64,000 nt of DNA, taken from contig NZ_AUBJ02000001.1 of assembly GCF_000429185.2 (NCBI RefSeq), positions 4,464,001-4,528,000 on the forward strand, given 5' to 3'. This document shows positions 38,255 to 47,537 of the stretch, in pieces. Numbering within the stretch: position 1 is the stretch's first letter; every line of letters begins with the position of its first letter. The notes beneath the pieces are model-generated. The model was not told the DNA's origin and ran no database searches. It saw only the letters and a list, made by a program, of their open reading frames with translations. The DNA comes from Actinoalloteichus caeruleus DSM 43889 (GTDB lineage Bacteria; Actinomycetota; Actinomycetes; Mycobacteriales; Pseudonocardiaceae). The position numbers were made by a program, and so were the translations under genes.

Positions 38255-39289
38255 GTGGCCGAGGCACGAGTGATACCGCTGCGTCCGGGACGGGTGTCCG
38301 GGGGCGGCGCCCAACCCGTGGCGGAGGACACGACCGCCTCCGAGGACCTGCCCGGCACCGTGCGGGCAGCGCGGAGCGGCGACGGCCCCGCGCAGGCGGG
38401 CGGCGGGCGGGACGGGGAGGCCCCGGAACCAGACCCCGCCGTGGACGCGCGCCTCGAGGACCGGCTGGCGGGGCTGGCGCGGTTCGTCCGCCGCCGCCTC
38501 GCCGGTGAGTACGAGGTCGACGAGTTCGGGTTCGACGCGGAGCTCAACGACGCGGTGTTCCTGCCCGCGCTGCGCCTGCTCTACGAGCGGTGGTTCCGGG
38601 TCGAGGCGGTGGGGTTGCACAACGTGCCGGGCGACAGCGGGGCGCTCATCGTCGCGAACCACGCGGGCACGCTGCCGGTGGACGCGCTGATGACGGCCGT
38701 GGCCGTCCACGACCACCACCCCGAGCGGCGGCACCTGCGGTTGCTCGGGGCCGACCTGGTCTTCCGCCTTCCCGTGCTCGGTGCGACGGCGCGCAGGGCC
38801 GGTCACACCCTCGCCTGCGGTCCCGACGCGGAGCGGCTGCTCCGGGGTGGCGAGGTGGTCGGTGTCTGGCCGGAGGGGTTCAAGGGGGTGGGCAAGCCCT
38901 TCCGGGACCGCTACAAGCTCCAGCGGTTCGGCCGGGGTGGTTTCGTCTCCGCGGCGTTGCGCACGGGGACGCCGATCGTGCCCTGTTCCATCGTGGGTGC
39001 CGAGGAGATCTACCCGAAGATCGGGGACATCCGACCGCTCGCTCGGCTGCTCGGGTTGCCCTACTTCCCGATCACACCGTTCTTCCCCCTGCTGGGACCG
39101 CTGGGCGCCGTTCCGCTGCCGTCGAAGTGGTACATCGAGTTCGGCGAGCCGATCAGCACCGCGGAGTACGGTCCCGACGCGGCGGAGGACCCGATGCTGG
39201 TCTTCGACCTCACCGACCAGGTGCGCGAGACGATCCAGCAGACCCTCTACCGGATGCTGTCCCAGCGGCAGAGCGTGTTCCTCGGCTGA
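38255..39289 (+). CDS. PlsC-type 1-acylglycerol-3-phosphate acyltransferase family protein (Rv0502-like)
   Basis: The 344-residue protein has a variable Pro/Glu-rich N-terminus (1-75) and an acyltransferase domain: LIVANHAGTLPVDALM (His and Asp of the active site, here spaced seven apart), LLGADLVFRLPVLGATARRAG, GVWPEGFKGVGKPF and TPIVPCSIVGAEEIYPKI. It probably acylates a lysophospholipid or glycolipid at the inner face of the membrane. GTG 38255 follows a strong GGAGGAGG by 4 nt; an upstream in-frame start at 38168 lacks one. Confidence 0.85.
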   Translation: MAEARVIPLRPGRVSGGGAQPVAEDTTASEDLPGTVRAARSGDGPAQAGGGRDGEAPEPDPAVDARLEDRLAGLARFVRRRLAGEYEVDEFGFDAELNDAVFLPALRLLYERWFRVEAVGLHNVPGDSGALIVANHAGTLPVDALMTAVAVHDHHPERRHLRLLGADLVFRLPVLGATARRAGHTLACGPDAERLLRGGEVVGVWPEGFKGVGKPFRDRYKLQRFGRGGFVSAALRTGTPIVPCSIVGAEEIYPKIGDIRPLARLLGLPYFPITPFFPLLGPLGAVPLPSKWYIEFGEPISTAEYGPDAAEDPMLVFDLTDQVRETIQQTLYRMLSQRQSVFLG

Positions 39290-39318
39290 GGCGGACGGGC
39301 CACTCGCGGCTCGGGCGC

Positions 39319-39337
39319 CCCGGCGGCGTCCGCCGGG
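39319..39337. terminator. Bidirectional 8-bp hairpin between convergent genes
   Basis: CCCGGCGG (39319-39326), loop CGT, CCGCCGGG (39330-39337). It sits in the 51-nt gap where the acyltransferase and HAD genes converge. Confidence 0.6.
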
Positions 39338-39340
39338 TCG

Positions 39341-40234
39341 TCAGATCCTCGGGCGGCGGTGGTAGCGCAGGCCGGCGGCGACCGCTCCCACGAGAGCGCC
39401 CGCTCCGAGCATCGAGTTCACCCCGATCTTCGCGGCCCGCCTGCCGGTGCGGAAGTCCCTGATCTGCCAGCCCCTGGCCCTGGCGGCCTCCCGCAGCGGG
39501 GGGTCCGGGTTCACCGCGACGGCGGTGCCCACCGCCGACAGCATCGGGATGTCGTTCACCGAGTCGGAGTAGGCGGTGCACCGGCGCAGGTGCAGGCCCT
39601 CGCGAACCGCGAGCGCGCGCACCGCCTGGGCCTTGGCCTTGCCGTGCAGCAGATCCCCGACGAGCCGCCCGGTGTAGACGCCGTCCTCGCTCTCGGCCAC
39701 CGTCCCCAGCGCACCGGTGAGCCCGAGGCGACGGGCGATGATGTCGGCGAGTTCGCGTGGTGTCGCGGTCACCAGCCACACCCGCTGGCCGGAGTCAAGG
39801 TGCTTCTGCGCGAGCGCGCGGGTGCCCTCCCAGATCCGGTCCGCCATCACCTCGTCGTAGATCTCCTCGCTCAGGCGGACCAGTTCCTCCACCGAGCGCC
39901 CCGCGACGAAGGAGAGGGCCTGTTCCCGACTGGACTGGATCTCCTCGGGGTTCTCCCGCCCACCGATGCGGAACTTGATCTGCTGCCAGGCGAAGCCCGC
40001 CATGTCGGAGGTGGTGAAGTACTTCCGCGCCGCCAGTCCTCGGGCGAAGTGGTAGATCGACGCCCCCATCATCATGGTGTTGTCGACGTCGAAGAACGCC
40101 GCGGCCGTGAGGTCGGGCGCCACGGCGGGTACCTCGGCTGGCGCGGTCACCGCCGCCTCCGCCGAGATCTGCCCCGCCCGGGTCGCATGGTCTTCCAGTG
40201 CCTGGCCGGTCTCGCGCTTCCGCCACAACGGCAC
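39341..40234 (-). CDS. HAD-IB phosphatase, SerB1-like (Rv0505c-like)
   Basis: The 297-residue protein has HAD motif [21 protein letters not shown] near residue 47, motif [15 protein letters not shown], the Lys region [12 protein letters not shown] and motif [19 protein letters not shown]. It ends with a hydrophobic C-terminal helix ([17 protein letters not shown]), so it may be membrane-bound. It is annotated as phosphoserine phosphatase-like, but a lipid-phosphate substrate is as likely given the acyltransferase next to it. GTG 40234 follows GGGAGG by 7 nt; longer starts exist. Confidence 0.82.
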   Translation of the reverse strand: MPLWRKRETGQALEDHATRAGQISAEAAVTAPAEVPAVAPDLTAAAFFDVDNTMMMGASIYHFARGLAARKYFTTSDMAGFAWQQIKFRIGGRENPEEIQSSREQALSFVAGRSVEELVRLSEEIYDEVMADRIWEGTRALAQKHLDSGQRVWLVTATPRELADIIARRLGLTGALGTVAESEDGVYTGRLVGDLLHGKAKAQAVRALAVREGLHLRRCTAYSDSVNDIPMLSAVGTAVAVNPDPPLREAARARGWQIRDFRTGRRAAKIGVNSMLGAGALVGAVAAGLRYHRRPRI

Positions 40235-40463
40235 CGCGGCGCCTCCCTGGATCGGTGGGTGTCGCTCCCAGCGGATCGGTTCCGGAGGGGATTCGGTATC
40301 CAGGGTAACGATCGGGCGAGGCCGCGAGATCATCACTCGCCGTGACCCGAGCCTCAACGCGGGTCCGCGCCGGTGCCGGAGCGGCGCCGAGGACCCGGAT
40401 GGCGCGGCGCGCGCCGGGCGCGGGTGGTGACGGGAACCCCCGGCGCCGCCGCGGCCGGACCGC

Positions 40464-41036
40464 TCACCGCAGGCCCTCCGGCAGCATCCGCGCCAAGCGG
40501 CGCACGGCCCGTTGTTGCAGGGCCTTCACCGCGCCCTCGTTGCGGCCCATCCTGGCCGCGGTCTCGGCCACCGACAGGCCGCCGAGGAACCGGAGGACCA
40601 CGCACTCCCGTTGGTCGGTGCCGAGTCGGCCGAGGTGGCGCAGCAGCTCGGAGTGCACCGCCTCGGTGAGGACCTTCTGCTCGGGGCCGGCCTGCACCGG
40701 CAGCGATGCCGACAGCGGCCCGTCCTCCGGCCGGGCGACCGGGACCTCCATGCGGTACTGGCCGGAGCGCACGTGGTCGAGGACCAGGTTGCGCGCGATC
40801 GTCACGAACCAGGCGCCCACGTCCCGGCCGCGTTCACGGAGTGAACTGATCCTGCGCAGCGCCCGCAGGAAGGTCTCGCTGGTGACGTCCTCCGCCAGCT
40901 CCCGGTCGCCGGTCCTCAGCAGCGCGTACCGGAACACGACGTCCACGTGGGTCCGGTACAGCTCGGCGAAGGCGGTCGGGTCGCCCCGCTGCGCGGCGCG
41001 TACGAGCGACCACCCTTCCGCCCGTGTCGTCGACAT
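40464..41036 (-). CDS. ECF RNA polymerase sigma factor, BldN-like
   Basis: The 190-residue protein has sigma region 2 ([54 protein letters not shown]) and region 4 ([40 protein letters not shown]). Both regions, and the genomic position upstream of hemA, resemble Streptomyces BldN, which drives aerial-hypha genes. No anti-sigma gene like rsbN is adjacent. It diverges from the acyl-CoA dehydrogenase gene over 244 nt. Confidence 0.88.
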   Translation of the reverse strand: MSTTRAEGWSLVRAAQRGDPTAFAELYRTHVDVVFRYALLRTGDRELAEDVTSETFLRALRRISSLRERGRDVGAWFVTIARNLVLDHVRSGQYRMEVPVARPEDGPLSASLPVQAGPEQKVLTEAVHSELLRHLGRLGTDQRECVVLRFLGGLSVAETAARMGRNEGAVKALQQRAVRRLARMLPEGLR

Positions 41037-41280
41037 CCCACCCCCTGTCGCACCGAACCCGACTCGTGACGGAGTGGTCACCCAGGGTTGGTGGTCGGGG
41101 GGATTCTGGCGAACCCCGGGCGCCAACTTCCAGTTCAGCCCGGTTTTTCACTCCAGCAGGGTCCTTCTCCTGGCAGGTGATCGGAGACACCCGCCAACTC
41201 GGGGGAACATTGGACGACCGAGTATCGGATGACCCAGAATTCGAGCGGAATGTGCTCGCCAGCAGTACGGAGGTCATCGA

Positions 41281-42438
41281 GTGACGAACGCGCGAGAGGT
41301 GGAGCGGCAGTTACCGAGCCAGGAGGCGCGGGACCTGCTCGCGCTCACGAGTGACATCGCCAGTCGGGAACTCGCCCCGCGCGCGGCGGCGGCCGAGGAG
41401 CGCCGTGAGTTTCCCCGGGACCTCTTCGGCCTGCTCGGGCAGGCGGGTCTCCTCGGCCTGCCTTACCCGGAGGAGTACGGCGGGGGTGGGCAACCCTACG
41501 AGGTCTACCTCCAGGTGGTGGAGGAGCTGTCGAGGGCCTGGCTGACGGTGGGCCTCGGCACCAGCGTGCACTGCCTCTCGTGCCACGGGCTGGCCACCTT
41601 CGGCAGCGACGAACAGCGCGAACGCTGGCTGCCCGACCTGGTCGGCGGTGACCTGCTCGGGGCGTACTGCCTCTCCGAGCCGCACTCCGGGTCCGACGCG
41701 GCCGCGTTGCGGACCAGGGCGGAGCGGACCGCCGACGGATACCGGCTGTCGGGCACGAAGGCGTGGGTGACGCACGGAGGGGTCGCCGACTTCTACCTGG
41801 TCCTGGCCAGGACGGGCGAGGACGGGCCCAAGGGGATCAGCGCCTTCCTCGTGGACGGCGGCACCCCGGGCCTGAGCGGGGCCAGTCCGGAACGGAAGAT
41901 GGGCCTCCGGTCCTCCGTGACGTCCCAGGTCGTGCTCGACGGAGTCGAGGTGCCCGTGGAACGGCGCCTCGGCGCCGAGGGCGACGGCTTCCGAGTGGCG
42001 ATGGCGGCGCTCGACGCCGGACGTCTCGGCATCGCCGCCGGCGCGGTGGGCGTCGCCCAGGCCGCGCTGGACGTGGCGGTGGAGTACGCGGGGCAGCGCA
42101 CGGCGTTCGGCCGGCCGATCGGGGAGTTCCAGGGGGTGTCGTTCCTGATCGCCGACGCGGCGGCGGGCATCGAGGCCGCGCGGCAGCTCTACCTCGCCGC
42201 CGCCCGTCGCAAGGACGGTGGTCTGCCGTACGGCCGGCAGGCGGCGATGGCGAAGTTGGTGGCCACCGACACCTGCATGCGGGTGACGACCGACATGGTC
42301 CAGGTCCTCGGGGGCGCCGGGTACGTGGAGGACTACCCGGTCGAGCGCTACATGCGGGAGGCGAAGGTGTTGCAGATCGTGGAGGGCACCAACCAGATCC
42401 AGCGCATGGTGATCGCCCGCTCCCTGATACAACGGTGA
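41281..42438 (+). CDS. Acyl-CoA dehydrogenase
   Basis: The 385-residue flavoenzyme has the family signature YCLSEPHSGSDAAALRTRAE near residue 125, LSGTKAWVTHGGVADFYLVL near 157, RTAFGRPIGEFQGVSF near 280, MVQVLGGAGYVEDYPVER near 340 and the catalytic-Glu region QIVEGTNQIQRMVIARSL near 365. It oxidises an acyl-CoA at C2-C3; chain specificity is not readable. GTG 41281 follows GGAGG. It overlaps the glutaredoxin-like gene by 4 nt (GTGA). Confidence 0.93.
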   Translation: MTNAREVERQLPSQEARDLLALTSDIASRELAPRAAAAEERREFPRDLFGLLGQAGLLGLPYPEEYGGGGQPYEVYLQVVEELSRAWLTVGLGTSVHCLSCHGLATFGSDEQRERWLPDLVGGDLLGAYCLSEPHSGSDAAALRTRAERTADGYRLSGTKAWVTHGGVADFYLVLARTGEDGPKGISAFLVDGGTPGLSGASPERKMGLRSSVTSQVVLDGVEVPVERRLGAEGDGFRVAMAALDAGRLGIAAGAVGVAQAALDVAVEYAGQRTAFGRPIGEFQGVSFLIADAAAGIEAARQLYLAAARRKDGGLPYGRQAAMAKLVATDTCMRVTTDMVQVLGGAGYVEDYPVERYMREAKVLQIVEGTNQIQRMVIARSLIQR

Positions 42439-42683
42439 GCGTGCCAGACCACCACACCGTCACGCTGTTGGTCCGCCAGGGCTGCCACGGCTGCGTCGAG
42501 GCGGAGCGGGACATCGACCGGATCTGCGGTGAACTCGGGGTCCCCTGGACCTCGGAGGACGTCGACGACAACCGTGAGCTGCGCGCCGAGTACGGGGACC
42601 GGGTGCCGGTGATCCTGGTCGACGGGCGGGAACACGGGTACTGGCGCGTCGAGGAGGAGCGGCTTCGCGCCGCTCTGCGCTGA
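42435..42683 (+). CDS. Glutaredoxin-like protein (Rv0508-like)
   Basis: The 82-residue thioredoxin-fold protein has the redox motif CHGC at residues 17-20, the cis-Pro in DRVPVILVDGREHGYWRV and the glutaredoxin-like pattern VTLLVRQGCHGCVEAERDI. It is of the short DUF836 type found upstream of hemA in actinobacteria. In a mycothiol producer it may act as a mycoredoxin-like reductase (inference). Confidence 0.88.
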   Translation: MSVPDHHTVTLLVRQGCHGCVEAERDIDRICGELGVPWTSEDVDDNRELRAEYGDRVPVILVDGREHGYWRVEEERLRAALR

Positions 42684-43206
42684 GCGCTTCACCTCCTGGG
42701 ACCCGACCGGGAGCGGGGAGGACCCGGGTGGTCCCTCCCACCCGTCGCGGAACGTCGCTGCGTCCGCCCTGTGGAGCCAGCTGGCGGGGCGGCCCCCTCG
42801 GTGGCCGGCGGGGCCGGCCCTCCCGCCAGCCCCGCCAGTCGGGCCGCTTCCGCCGTGGCCGGTTCCGGTCTTCCAGCGGGCTCGTCCGCGTGGCGCTCCG
42901 CTCCGCCGGGCGGGCCGCTCGTCCTCGGCCACGCTCGTCTCGCCGGGTGGAGCGATCCCGCCCGCGCCCAGTGCCCGTGCGGCGCCCTCCGCTCGAGGTG
43001 GTCGCCGGGGTGTTCGCCCCGCCTCGGGGCTCCCCGTTCGCGACGCGCCGGTATCCGGCTGAAATGCCCGTCGGTGCGCCCACCGCTACCTATCGTGCTG
43101 AACCAGGTTTGACGCGAAACCTCACCCGCGACCAGCGCGCGGCCGGCCGGTTCGACACGGTCGCCGCTGGTCGGGCCTGGTCGACGATCGAGAAGGAGTG
43201 ATCTGC
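42684..43206. other. 523-nt GC-rich intergenic region
   Basis: Apart from the hairpin at 42716-42739 the stretch to about 43040 is extremely GC-rich and holds only compositional ORFs on both strands. The last 150 nt are less GC-rich; TATCGT at 43091-43096 is a possible -10 box for the fasciclin lipoprotein gene. The region corresponds to a slot occupied by other genes in relatives. Confidence 0.45.
42716..42739 (+). terminator. Hairpin after the glutaredoxin-like gene
   Basis: GGGAGGACC (42716-42724) pairs with GGTCCCTCCC (42730-42739) with a single bulged C and a 5-nt loop, 32 nt after the stop. Confidence 0.55.
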
Positions 43207-43992
43207 GTGCGGAAGGCGCAACGCCACGCTGTGGTCGGGACTCTCGCGGCGGTTGCCCTGGTGGCGCCCGCCTGCTCGAACAACGAGCAGCCCGCCGACG
43301 ACACCGCTACCACCACCACCGCCGAGCAGGAGACCTCCGCGGAGCAGTCCCCGTCCCCCACCCGCGATCCGAACAGCGGCGTGACGACCGTCGACGACGC
43401 CTTCGGCCCGGGCTGTCCGGACCTGCCGCAGGACGACGAGCCCGGATCGCTCAACGCGATGTCCGAGCAGCCGGTGGCGACGGCGGTGGAGAGCAACCCG
43501 CTGCTCACCCAGTTGACCGCCGCGATCAACGCCGTGCCCAACCTCGCGGACACCCTGAACAACTCGCAGGCCCTGACGGTGTTCGCCCCGGCGGACTCCG
43601 CGTTCGAGCAGCTGGGCGAGGACCAGCTCAACCAGCTCCTGGCCAATCCGACCGAGCTCGAACCCCTCCTCTCCTACCACGTCGTCGGGGAGAGGTTCGA
43701 CGCCGAGGAGCTGTCCGAGGCGGGGTCGGTGGCGACCCTGCAGGGCAGCCACGTCAGCGTCGAGGGCAGTGGTGAGGACATGACGGTGGGCGGGGCGCAG
43801 GTCCTGTGCGGCAACTTCCCCACCGCCAACGCGACCGTGTTCGTCGTCGACCAGGTGCTCCAGCCGGAGGAGGGAGCGGCGCCCAGCGGTGAGAGCAGCG
43901 CACCGGCCGAGTCCGAGGCTCCTGGCGCGGAGGAGCCGGGCGGGGGCGAGCCGGTCGAGGAGGACGGTGAGATGCCGGTACCCACGAACTGA
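43207..43992 (+). CDS. Fasciclin (FAS1) domain lipoprotein, MPT83-like
   Basis: The 261-residue protein has a signal peptide with a likely lipobox (LVAPAC, Cys 23), an acidic Thr/Glu/Ser-rich linker (25-60), one FAS1 domain (about 85-215: QLTAAINAVPNLADTLNNSQ, LTVFAPADSAFEQL, LLSYHVVGERFD, VFVVDQVLQPE) and an acidic Glu/Pro-rich tail. FAS1 lipoproteins mediate adhesion at the cell surface. GTG 43207 lies 8 nt after AAGGAG; GTG 43198 overlaps that site. Confidence 0.88.
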   Translation: MRKAQRHAVVGTLAAVALVAPACSNNEQPADDTATTTTAEQETSAEQSPSPTRDPNSGVTTVDDAFGPGCPDLPQDDEPGSLNAMSEQPVATAVESNPLLTQLTAAINAVPNLADTLNNSQALTVFAPADSAFEQLGEDQLNQLLANPTELEPLLSYHVVGERFDAEELSEAGSVATLQGSHVSVEGSGEDMTVGGAQVLCGNFPTANATVFVVDQVLQPEEGAAPSGESSAPAESEAPGAEEPGGGEPVEEDGEMPVPTN

Positions 43993-44063
43993 GCCTCGTC
44001 GCCGAGGGGGTCCGGCTCGGCCGGGCGCCCCTCGGCCCGTACGAGGCGCCGCTTCCCCGCATT

Positions 44064-44107
44064 CGAGGGCGGCCACCGCGGAACCCGTGGTGGCCGCCCT
44101 CGTTTTT
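44064..44107 (+). terminator. Rho-independent terminator with T tract
   Basis: CGAGGGCGGCCACC (44064-44077) pairs perfectly with GGTGGCCGCCCTCG (44089-44102), followed by TTTTT (44103-44107). This is the only textbook intrinsic terminator in the window and isolates the fasciclin gene from the rex-hem operon. Confidence 0.9.
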
Positions 44108-44175
44108 CACCCTTTCAGGGAGTTGCCTCGCAGGGGAGCTGACCTCGTCTTACGGGTCGATTCACGTATGCAACT

Positions 44176-44203
44176 TTGTGCACCTCTTCACAAGCGCTAC
44201 CGT
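44176..44203 (+). promoter_or_regulatory. Rex operator over the rex-hemACD promoter
   Basis: TTGTGCACCTCTTCACAA (44176-44193) differs from the Rex consensus TTGTGAAnnnnTTCACAA-type by one or two positions. TTGTGC could serve as -35 and TACCGT (44198-44203) as -10 with a 16-nt spacer, so Rex binding would cover the promoter. The start at about 44210 gives a leader of roughly 95 nt. This is autoregulation of rex and redox control of hemA-hemC-hemD. Confidence 0.85.
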
Positions 44204-44305
44204 GTAGCCGTCACCCCGCCGGGGCCGCGTGCGGACCAACCGCGGTCGGCCGGCGGTTCGTCGACGCAGGTCATGGCGAAAGTCATCACGGCGAGGAGAG
44301 TCAGC

Positions 44306-45184
44306 GTGGCAACACAGCGGGATGCGGGCGAGAGTGTCGTGACCGGTACCGCAGCCGCCGCGTCGGACCGTGCCGGAGAGGGCGCTGCCGAGGGCGACCC
44401 CGGCGCGTCCCCGGACGCCCGGCCGGCGGGGACGGCGGCGCCGGACGCCGACGTCGCCGTCGTTCGCGCCCGAGCGCGCGCCATCCCGGAGGCCGCCGTC
44501 GCCAGGCTCGCCGTCTACCTGCGCGTGCTCTCGGACCTCTCCGACGACGGCGTCGTGACCATCTCCAGCGAGGAGCTGTCGGTGGCCGCCGGGGTCAACT
44601 CGGCGAAGCTCCGCAAGGACCTCTCCTACATCGGCTCCTACGGAACGCGCGGCGTCGGCTACGACGTCAACGTGCTCGTCGGGCAGATCGAGCGGACCCT
44701 CGGCCTCACCCGCAAGCACAAGGTCGCGGTCGTCGGTATCGGTAACCTTGGTCACGCCCTGGCCAACTACGGAGGGTTCCCGAGTCGAGGCTTCCCGGTC
44801 GCCGCGCTCTTCGACGTCGACCCTGACCTCGAAGGAATCCCGGTCGGCGGGGTCCCGGTGCACCACACCGACGAGATCGTCCGGGTCTGCGGTGAGCTGG
44901 AGATCACCATCGGCGTCATCGCCACCCCAGCCCAGGGCGCCCAGGCGGTCTGCGACGGTTTGGTCCAGGGCGGTGTGCGGTGCATCCTGAACTTCGCACC
45001 CGTCGTTCTCCAGGTCCCGGACAACGTCGAGGTGCGCAAGGTCGACTTGGCGGTGGAGATGCAGATCCTGTCCTTCCACGTCGCCCGGCGGGACGACGCA
45101 GCGTCCGGCCCGGAGGCGGCACGCGTCGGTGACGGCGCCAACCCGGACCGCGACGAGGTCAACGGGGTGGTGGTCTCGAAGTGA
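44306..45184 (+). CDS. rex: Redox-sensing transcriptional repressor Rex
   Basis: The 292-residue protein binds NADH and then leaves its operator. After a variable N-terminus of about 60 residues it shows the winged helix ([36 protein letters not shown]) and the Rossmann motif [20 protein letters not shown] near residue 140, with FDVDPDLEG and [22 protein letters not shown] 44306 follows GAGGAG by 7 nt; ATG 44273 is a weaker alternative. It overlaps hemA by 4 nt (GTGA). Confidence 0.95.
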   Translation: MATQRDAGESVVTGTAAAASDRAGEGAAEGDPGASPDARPAGTAAPDADVAVVRARARAIPEAAVARLAVYLRVLSDLSDDGVVTISSEELSVAAGVNSAKLRKDLSYIGSYGTRGVGYDVNVLVGQIERTLGLTRKHKVAVVGIGNLGHALANYGGFPSRGFPVAALFDVDPDLEGIPVGGVPVHHTDEIVRVCGELEITIGVIATPAQGAQAVCDGLVQGGVRCILNFAPVVLQVPDNVEVRKVDLAVEMQILSFHVARRDDAASGPEAARVGDGANPDRDEVNGVVVSK

Positions 45185-46587
45185 CGGTCCTCGCCGTCGG
45201 CCTCTCGCACCGCACCGCGCCCATCCAGCTCCTCGAGCGGGTGGCCGTCTCCGGCGACCGGTCGGAGAAGCTGCTGCTCGAACTGCTGGAGTGCGGCTCG
45301 CTCTCCGAGGTCGTGCTGCTGTCCACCTGCAACCGGGTCGAGATCTACGCCGTCGCCGACTCGTTCCACAGCGGTTTCGACGATGTGGCCGGTGTGCTCG
45401 CCCGACGCGCGGGCGTCGAGGTGCCGGACCTGGGCGGCAGCCTCTACGTGCACTACGCCCAGGCCGCCGTCGAGCACCTCTTCACCGTCGCGGCCGGCAT
45501 GGACTCCATGGTCGTCGGCGAGTCCCAGATCCTCGGTCAGCTCCGCTCCGCCTACGCCCAGGCCGAGCGGCTGGGCACCGTGGGCAGCGTCCTCCACGAG
45601 CTGAGCCAGCAGGCGCTGCGGGTCGGCAAGCGCGTCCACGCGGAGACCGGGATCGGGGCCGAGGGCGCGTCGGTGGTCTCCGAGGCGCTCTCCGACGCAA
45701 GCGAGCTGCTCGGCGGGCTGGCCGGGCGACGGGCGCTGCTCGTCGGGGCGGGCTCGATGGGCGGGCTCGCCGCCGCCCACCTGCGTCGCGCCGGGGCCGG
45801 TGAGATCGTCGTGGCCAACCGCGGCCTGGACAACGCCCGTCGGCTCTCCGAGCTGAGCAGGCAGAACGGCACCCCGGCCCGCGCCGTGGGCCTCGACTCC
45901 CTTGCCGAGGAACTGGCCGTGGCCGACGTCGTCGTCGCCTGCACCGGAGCGGTCGACGCCGTCGTGGAGGTCGGAGCCGTCGTGCGCGCCAACCAGCTGC
46001 GCGCCGAGGCGGGGAGGGCGCACCACCCGCTGGTGCTCTGCGACCTCGGCCTGCCCAAGGACGTCGCGCCCGGCGTCGCCGAACTCCCCCAGGTGCGGGT
46101 CGTCGACCTGGAGTCGCTGCGCGCGCGGCTGCGCGGCGACCAGGACGGCAACGCCTTCGCGCGTGCCTCGGAGGTCCTGGCCGAGGAGGTCGCCAACTAC
46201 CTCGCTGCCCAGCGCTCCGCCCAGGTCACCCCGACCGTGACCGCGCTGCGCAAGCGCGCCGCCGACGTGGTCGACGCGGAACTGCTCCGGCTGGACTCCC
46301 GGTTGCCCGACCTCGACGTGACCGTGCGGGAGGAACTCGCCAGGACGGTCCGCCGCGTGGTCGACAAGCTCCTGCACACGCCGACGGTCCGGGTGAAGGA
46401 ACTGGCCGCCGGCCCGGGCGGCGGTGACTACGCCGACGCGCTCCGCGAGCTCTTCGCCCTCGACCCGAGGGCCCCTGGCGCCGTCAGGTCCCGACGCGGT
46501 GGGGCTGGCAGCGCGCTGCCAGCACACGGTGGTCCCGGCCGGCAGGACGTCCCCCCGGAGCGCGACCAGGAGGGTGAGGCCAGGTGA
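45181..46587 (+). CDS. hemA: Glutamyl-tRNA reductase
   Basis: HemA makes glutamate-1-semialdehyde from Glu-tRNA, the first committed step of haem synthesis in the C5 pathway. The 468-residue protein has the catalytic Cys in STCNRVEIY near residue 50, [18 protein letters not shown] near 110, the NADPH motif [21 protein letters not shown] near 185, [14 protein letters not shown] and a C-terminal dimerisation domain. The last 40 residues ([15 protein letters not shown]...) are a variable tail. GTG start overlaps rex. Confidence 0.96.
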   Translation: MTVLAVGLSHRTAPIQLLERVAVSGDRSEKLLLELLECGSLSEVVLLSTCNRVEIYAVADSFHSGFDDVAGVLARRAGVEVPDLGGSLYVHYAQAAVEHLFTVAAGMDSMVVGESQILGQLRSAYAQAERLGTVGSVLHELSQQALRVGKRVHAETGIGAEGASVVSEALSDASELLGGLAGRRALLVGAGSMGGLAAAHLRRAGAGEIVVANRGLDNARRLSELSRQNGTPARAVGLDSLAEELAVADVVVACTGAVDAVVEVGAVVRANQLRAEAGRAHHPLVLCDLGLPKDVAPGVAELPQVRVVDLESLRARLRGDQDGNAFARASEVLAEEVANYLAAQRSAQVTPTVTALRKRAADVVDAELLRLDSRLPDLDVTVREELARTVRRVVDKLLHTPTVRVKELAAGPGGGDYADALRELFALDPRAPGAVRSRRGGAGSALPAHGGPGRQDVPPERDQEGEAR

Positions 46588-47522
46588 CCCGCACTCTCCG
46601 GCTCGGGACCCGGGGCAGCGCACTGGCGATGACGCAGGCCGGATGGGTCGCCGACCGGCTCAGGGCCGAGGGCGTCGCCGTGGAGCTGGTGACGATCAGC
46701 ACCGAGGGCGACCGGTCCAGCGCCCCCGTCGCCGAGATCGGCGTCGGCGTCTTCACCTCGGCACTGCGGGACGCGCTGGCCGAGGGGGAGGTGGACCTCG
46801 CGGTCCACTCCTACAAGGACCTGCCGACGGCACCCGACCCCCGGCTCCGCCTGGCCGCCGTCCCCACCAGGGAGGACCCGAGGGACGCCCTCGTCGCCAG
46901 GGACGACCTGCTCTTGGCCGAGCTGCCGGCGGGCTCGACCGTCGGTACCGGCTCGCCCCGGCGCGCCACCCAGCTCCGAGCACTCGGACTCGGACTGGAG
47001 GTACGCGCGTTGCGGGGCAACGTGGAGACCCGGCTGCGCAGGGTCGCCGATGGCGACCTTGACGCTGTGGTGGTGGCGCGTGCCGGCCTCGCCCGACTGG
47101 GCAGGCTGGACGCGATCACCGAAACGCTCGACCCCCTCCAGATGCTTCCCGCGCCCGCGCAGGGAGCCTTGGCGGTGGAGTGCCGCGTCGACGACGCGGA
47201 CGTCGAGCACCTGACGCAGTCCATTGTGGACGACCCGGCCAGCCGCGACGCGGTGACGGCCGAGCGCGCCTTGTTGGCCGCGCTCGACGCCGGTTGCAGC
47301 GCTCCCGTCGGCGCGCTGGCCGAAATGGTGGAGGACCTCGACGACGAGGGACGAGCGGTGACCCGCCTGTTCCTCCGGGGTGTCGCGGGAACCGCGCGGG
47401 ACGCGGTGACGCGTGCCTCCGCCATCGCAGAGACGACAGCAGCAGAGCAGCTCGGCCGCGATGTCGCCGCCGAGCTGCTCGACCTCGGGGCAGCGGTGCT
47501 CAGCGGCCCCGAGCGGCAATGA
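46584..47522 (+). CDS. hemC: Hydroxymethylbilane synthase (porphobilinogen deaminase)
   Basis: The 312-residue enzyme joins four porphobilinogens. It begins [21 protein letters not shown], has [10 protein letters not shown] near residue 75, [14 protein letters not shown] near 130, [13 protein letters not shown] near 150 and the dipyrromethane-cofactor Cys in [11 protein letters not shown] near 240. The GTG overlaps the hemA stop. Confidence 0.96.
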   Translation: MTRTLRLGTRGSALAMTQAGWVADRLRAEGVAVELVTISTEGDRSSAPVAEIGVGVFTSALRDALAEGEVDLAVHSYKDLPTAPDPRLRLAAVPTREDPRDALVARDDLLLAELPAGSTVGTGSPRRATQLRALGLGLEVRALRGNVETRLRRVADGDLDAVVVARAGLARLGRLDAITETLDPLQMLPAPAQGALAVECRVDDADVEHLTQSIVDDPASRDAVTAERALLAALDAGCSAPVGALAEMVEDLDDEGRAVTRLFLRGVAGTARDAVTRASAIAETTAAEQLGRDVAAELLDLGAAVLSGPERQ

Positions 47523-47537
47523 GTGGGGAGTGCCCTG

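Noticed and set aside
42740-43040. ORFs on both strands in the GC-rich gap before the fasciclin gene
   Set aside because: No conserved motif, no start signals and biased composition on both strands.
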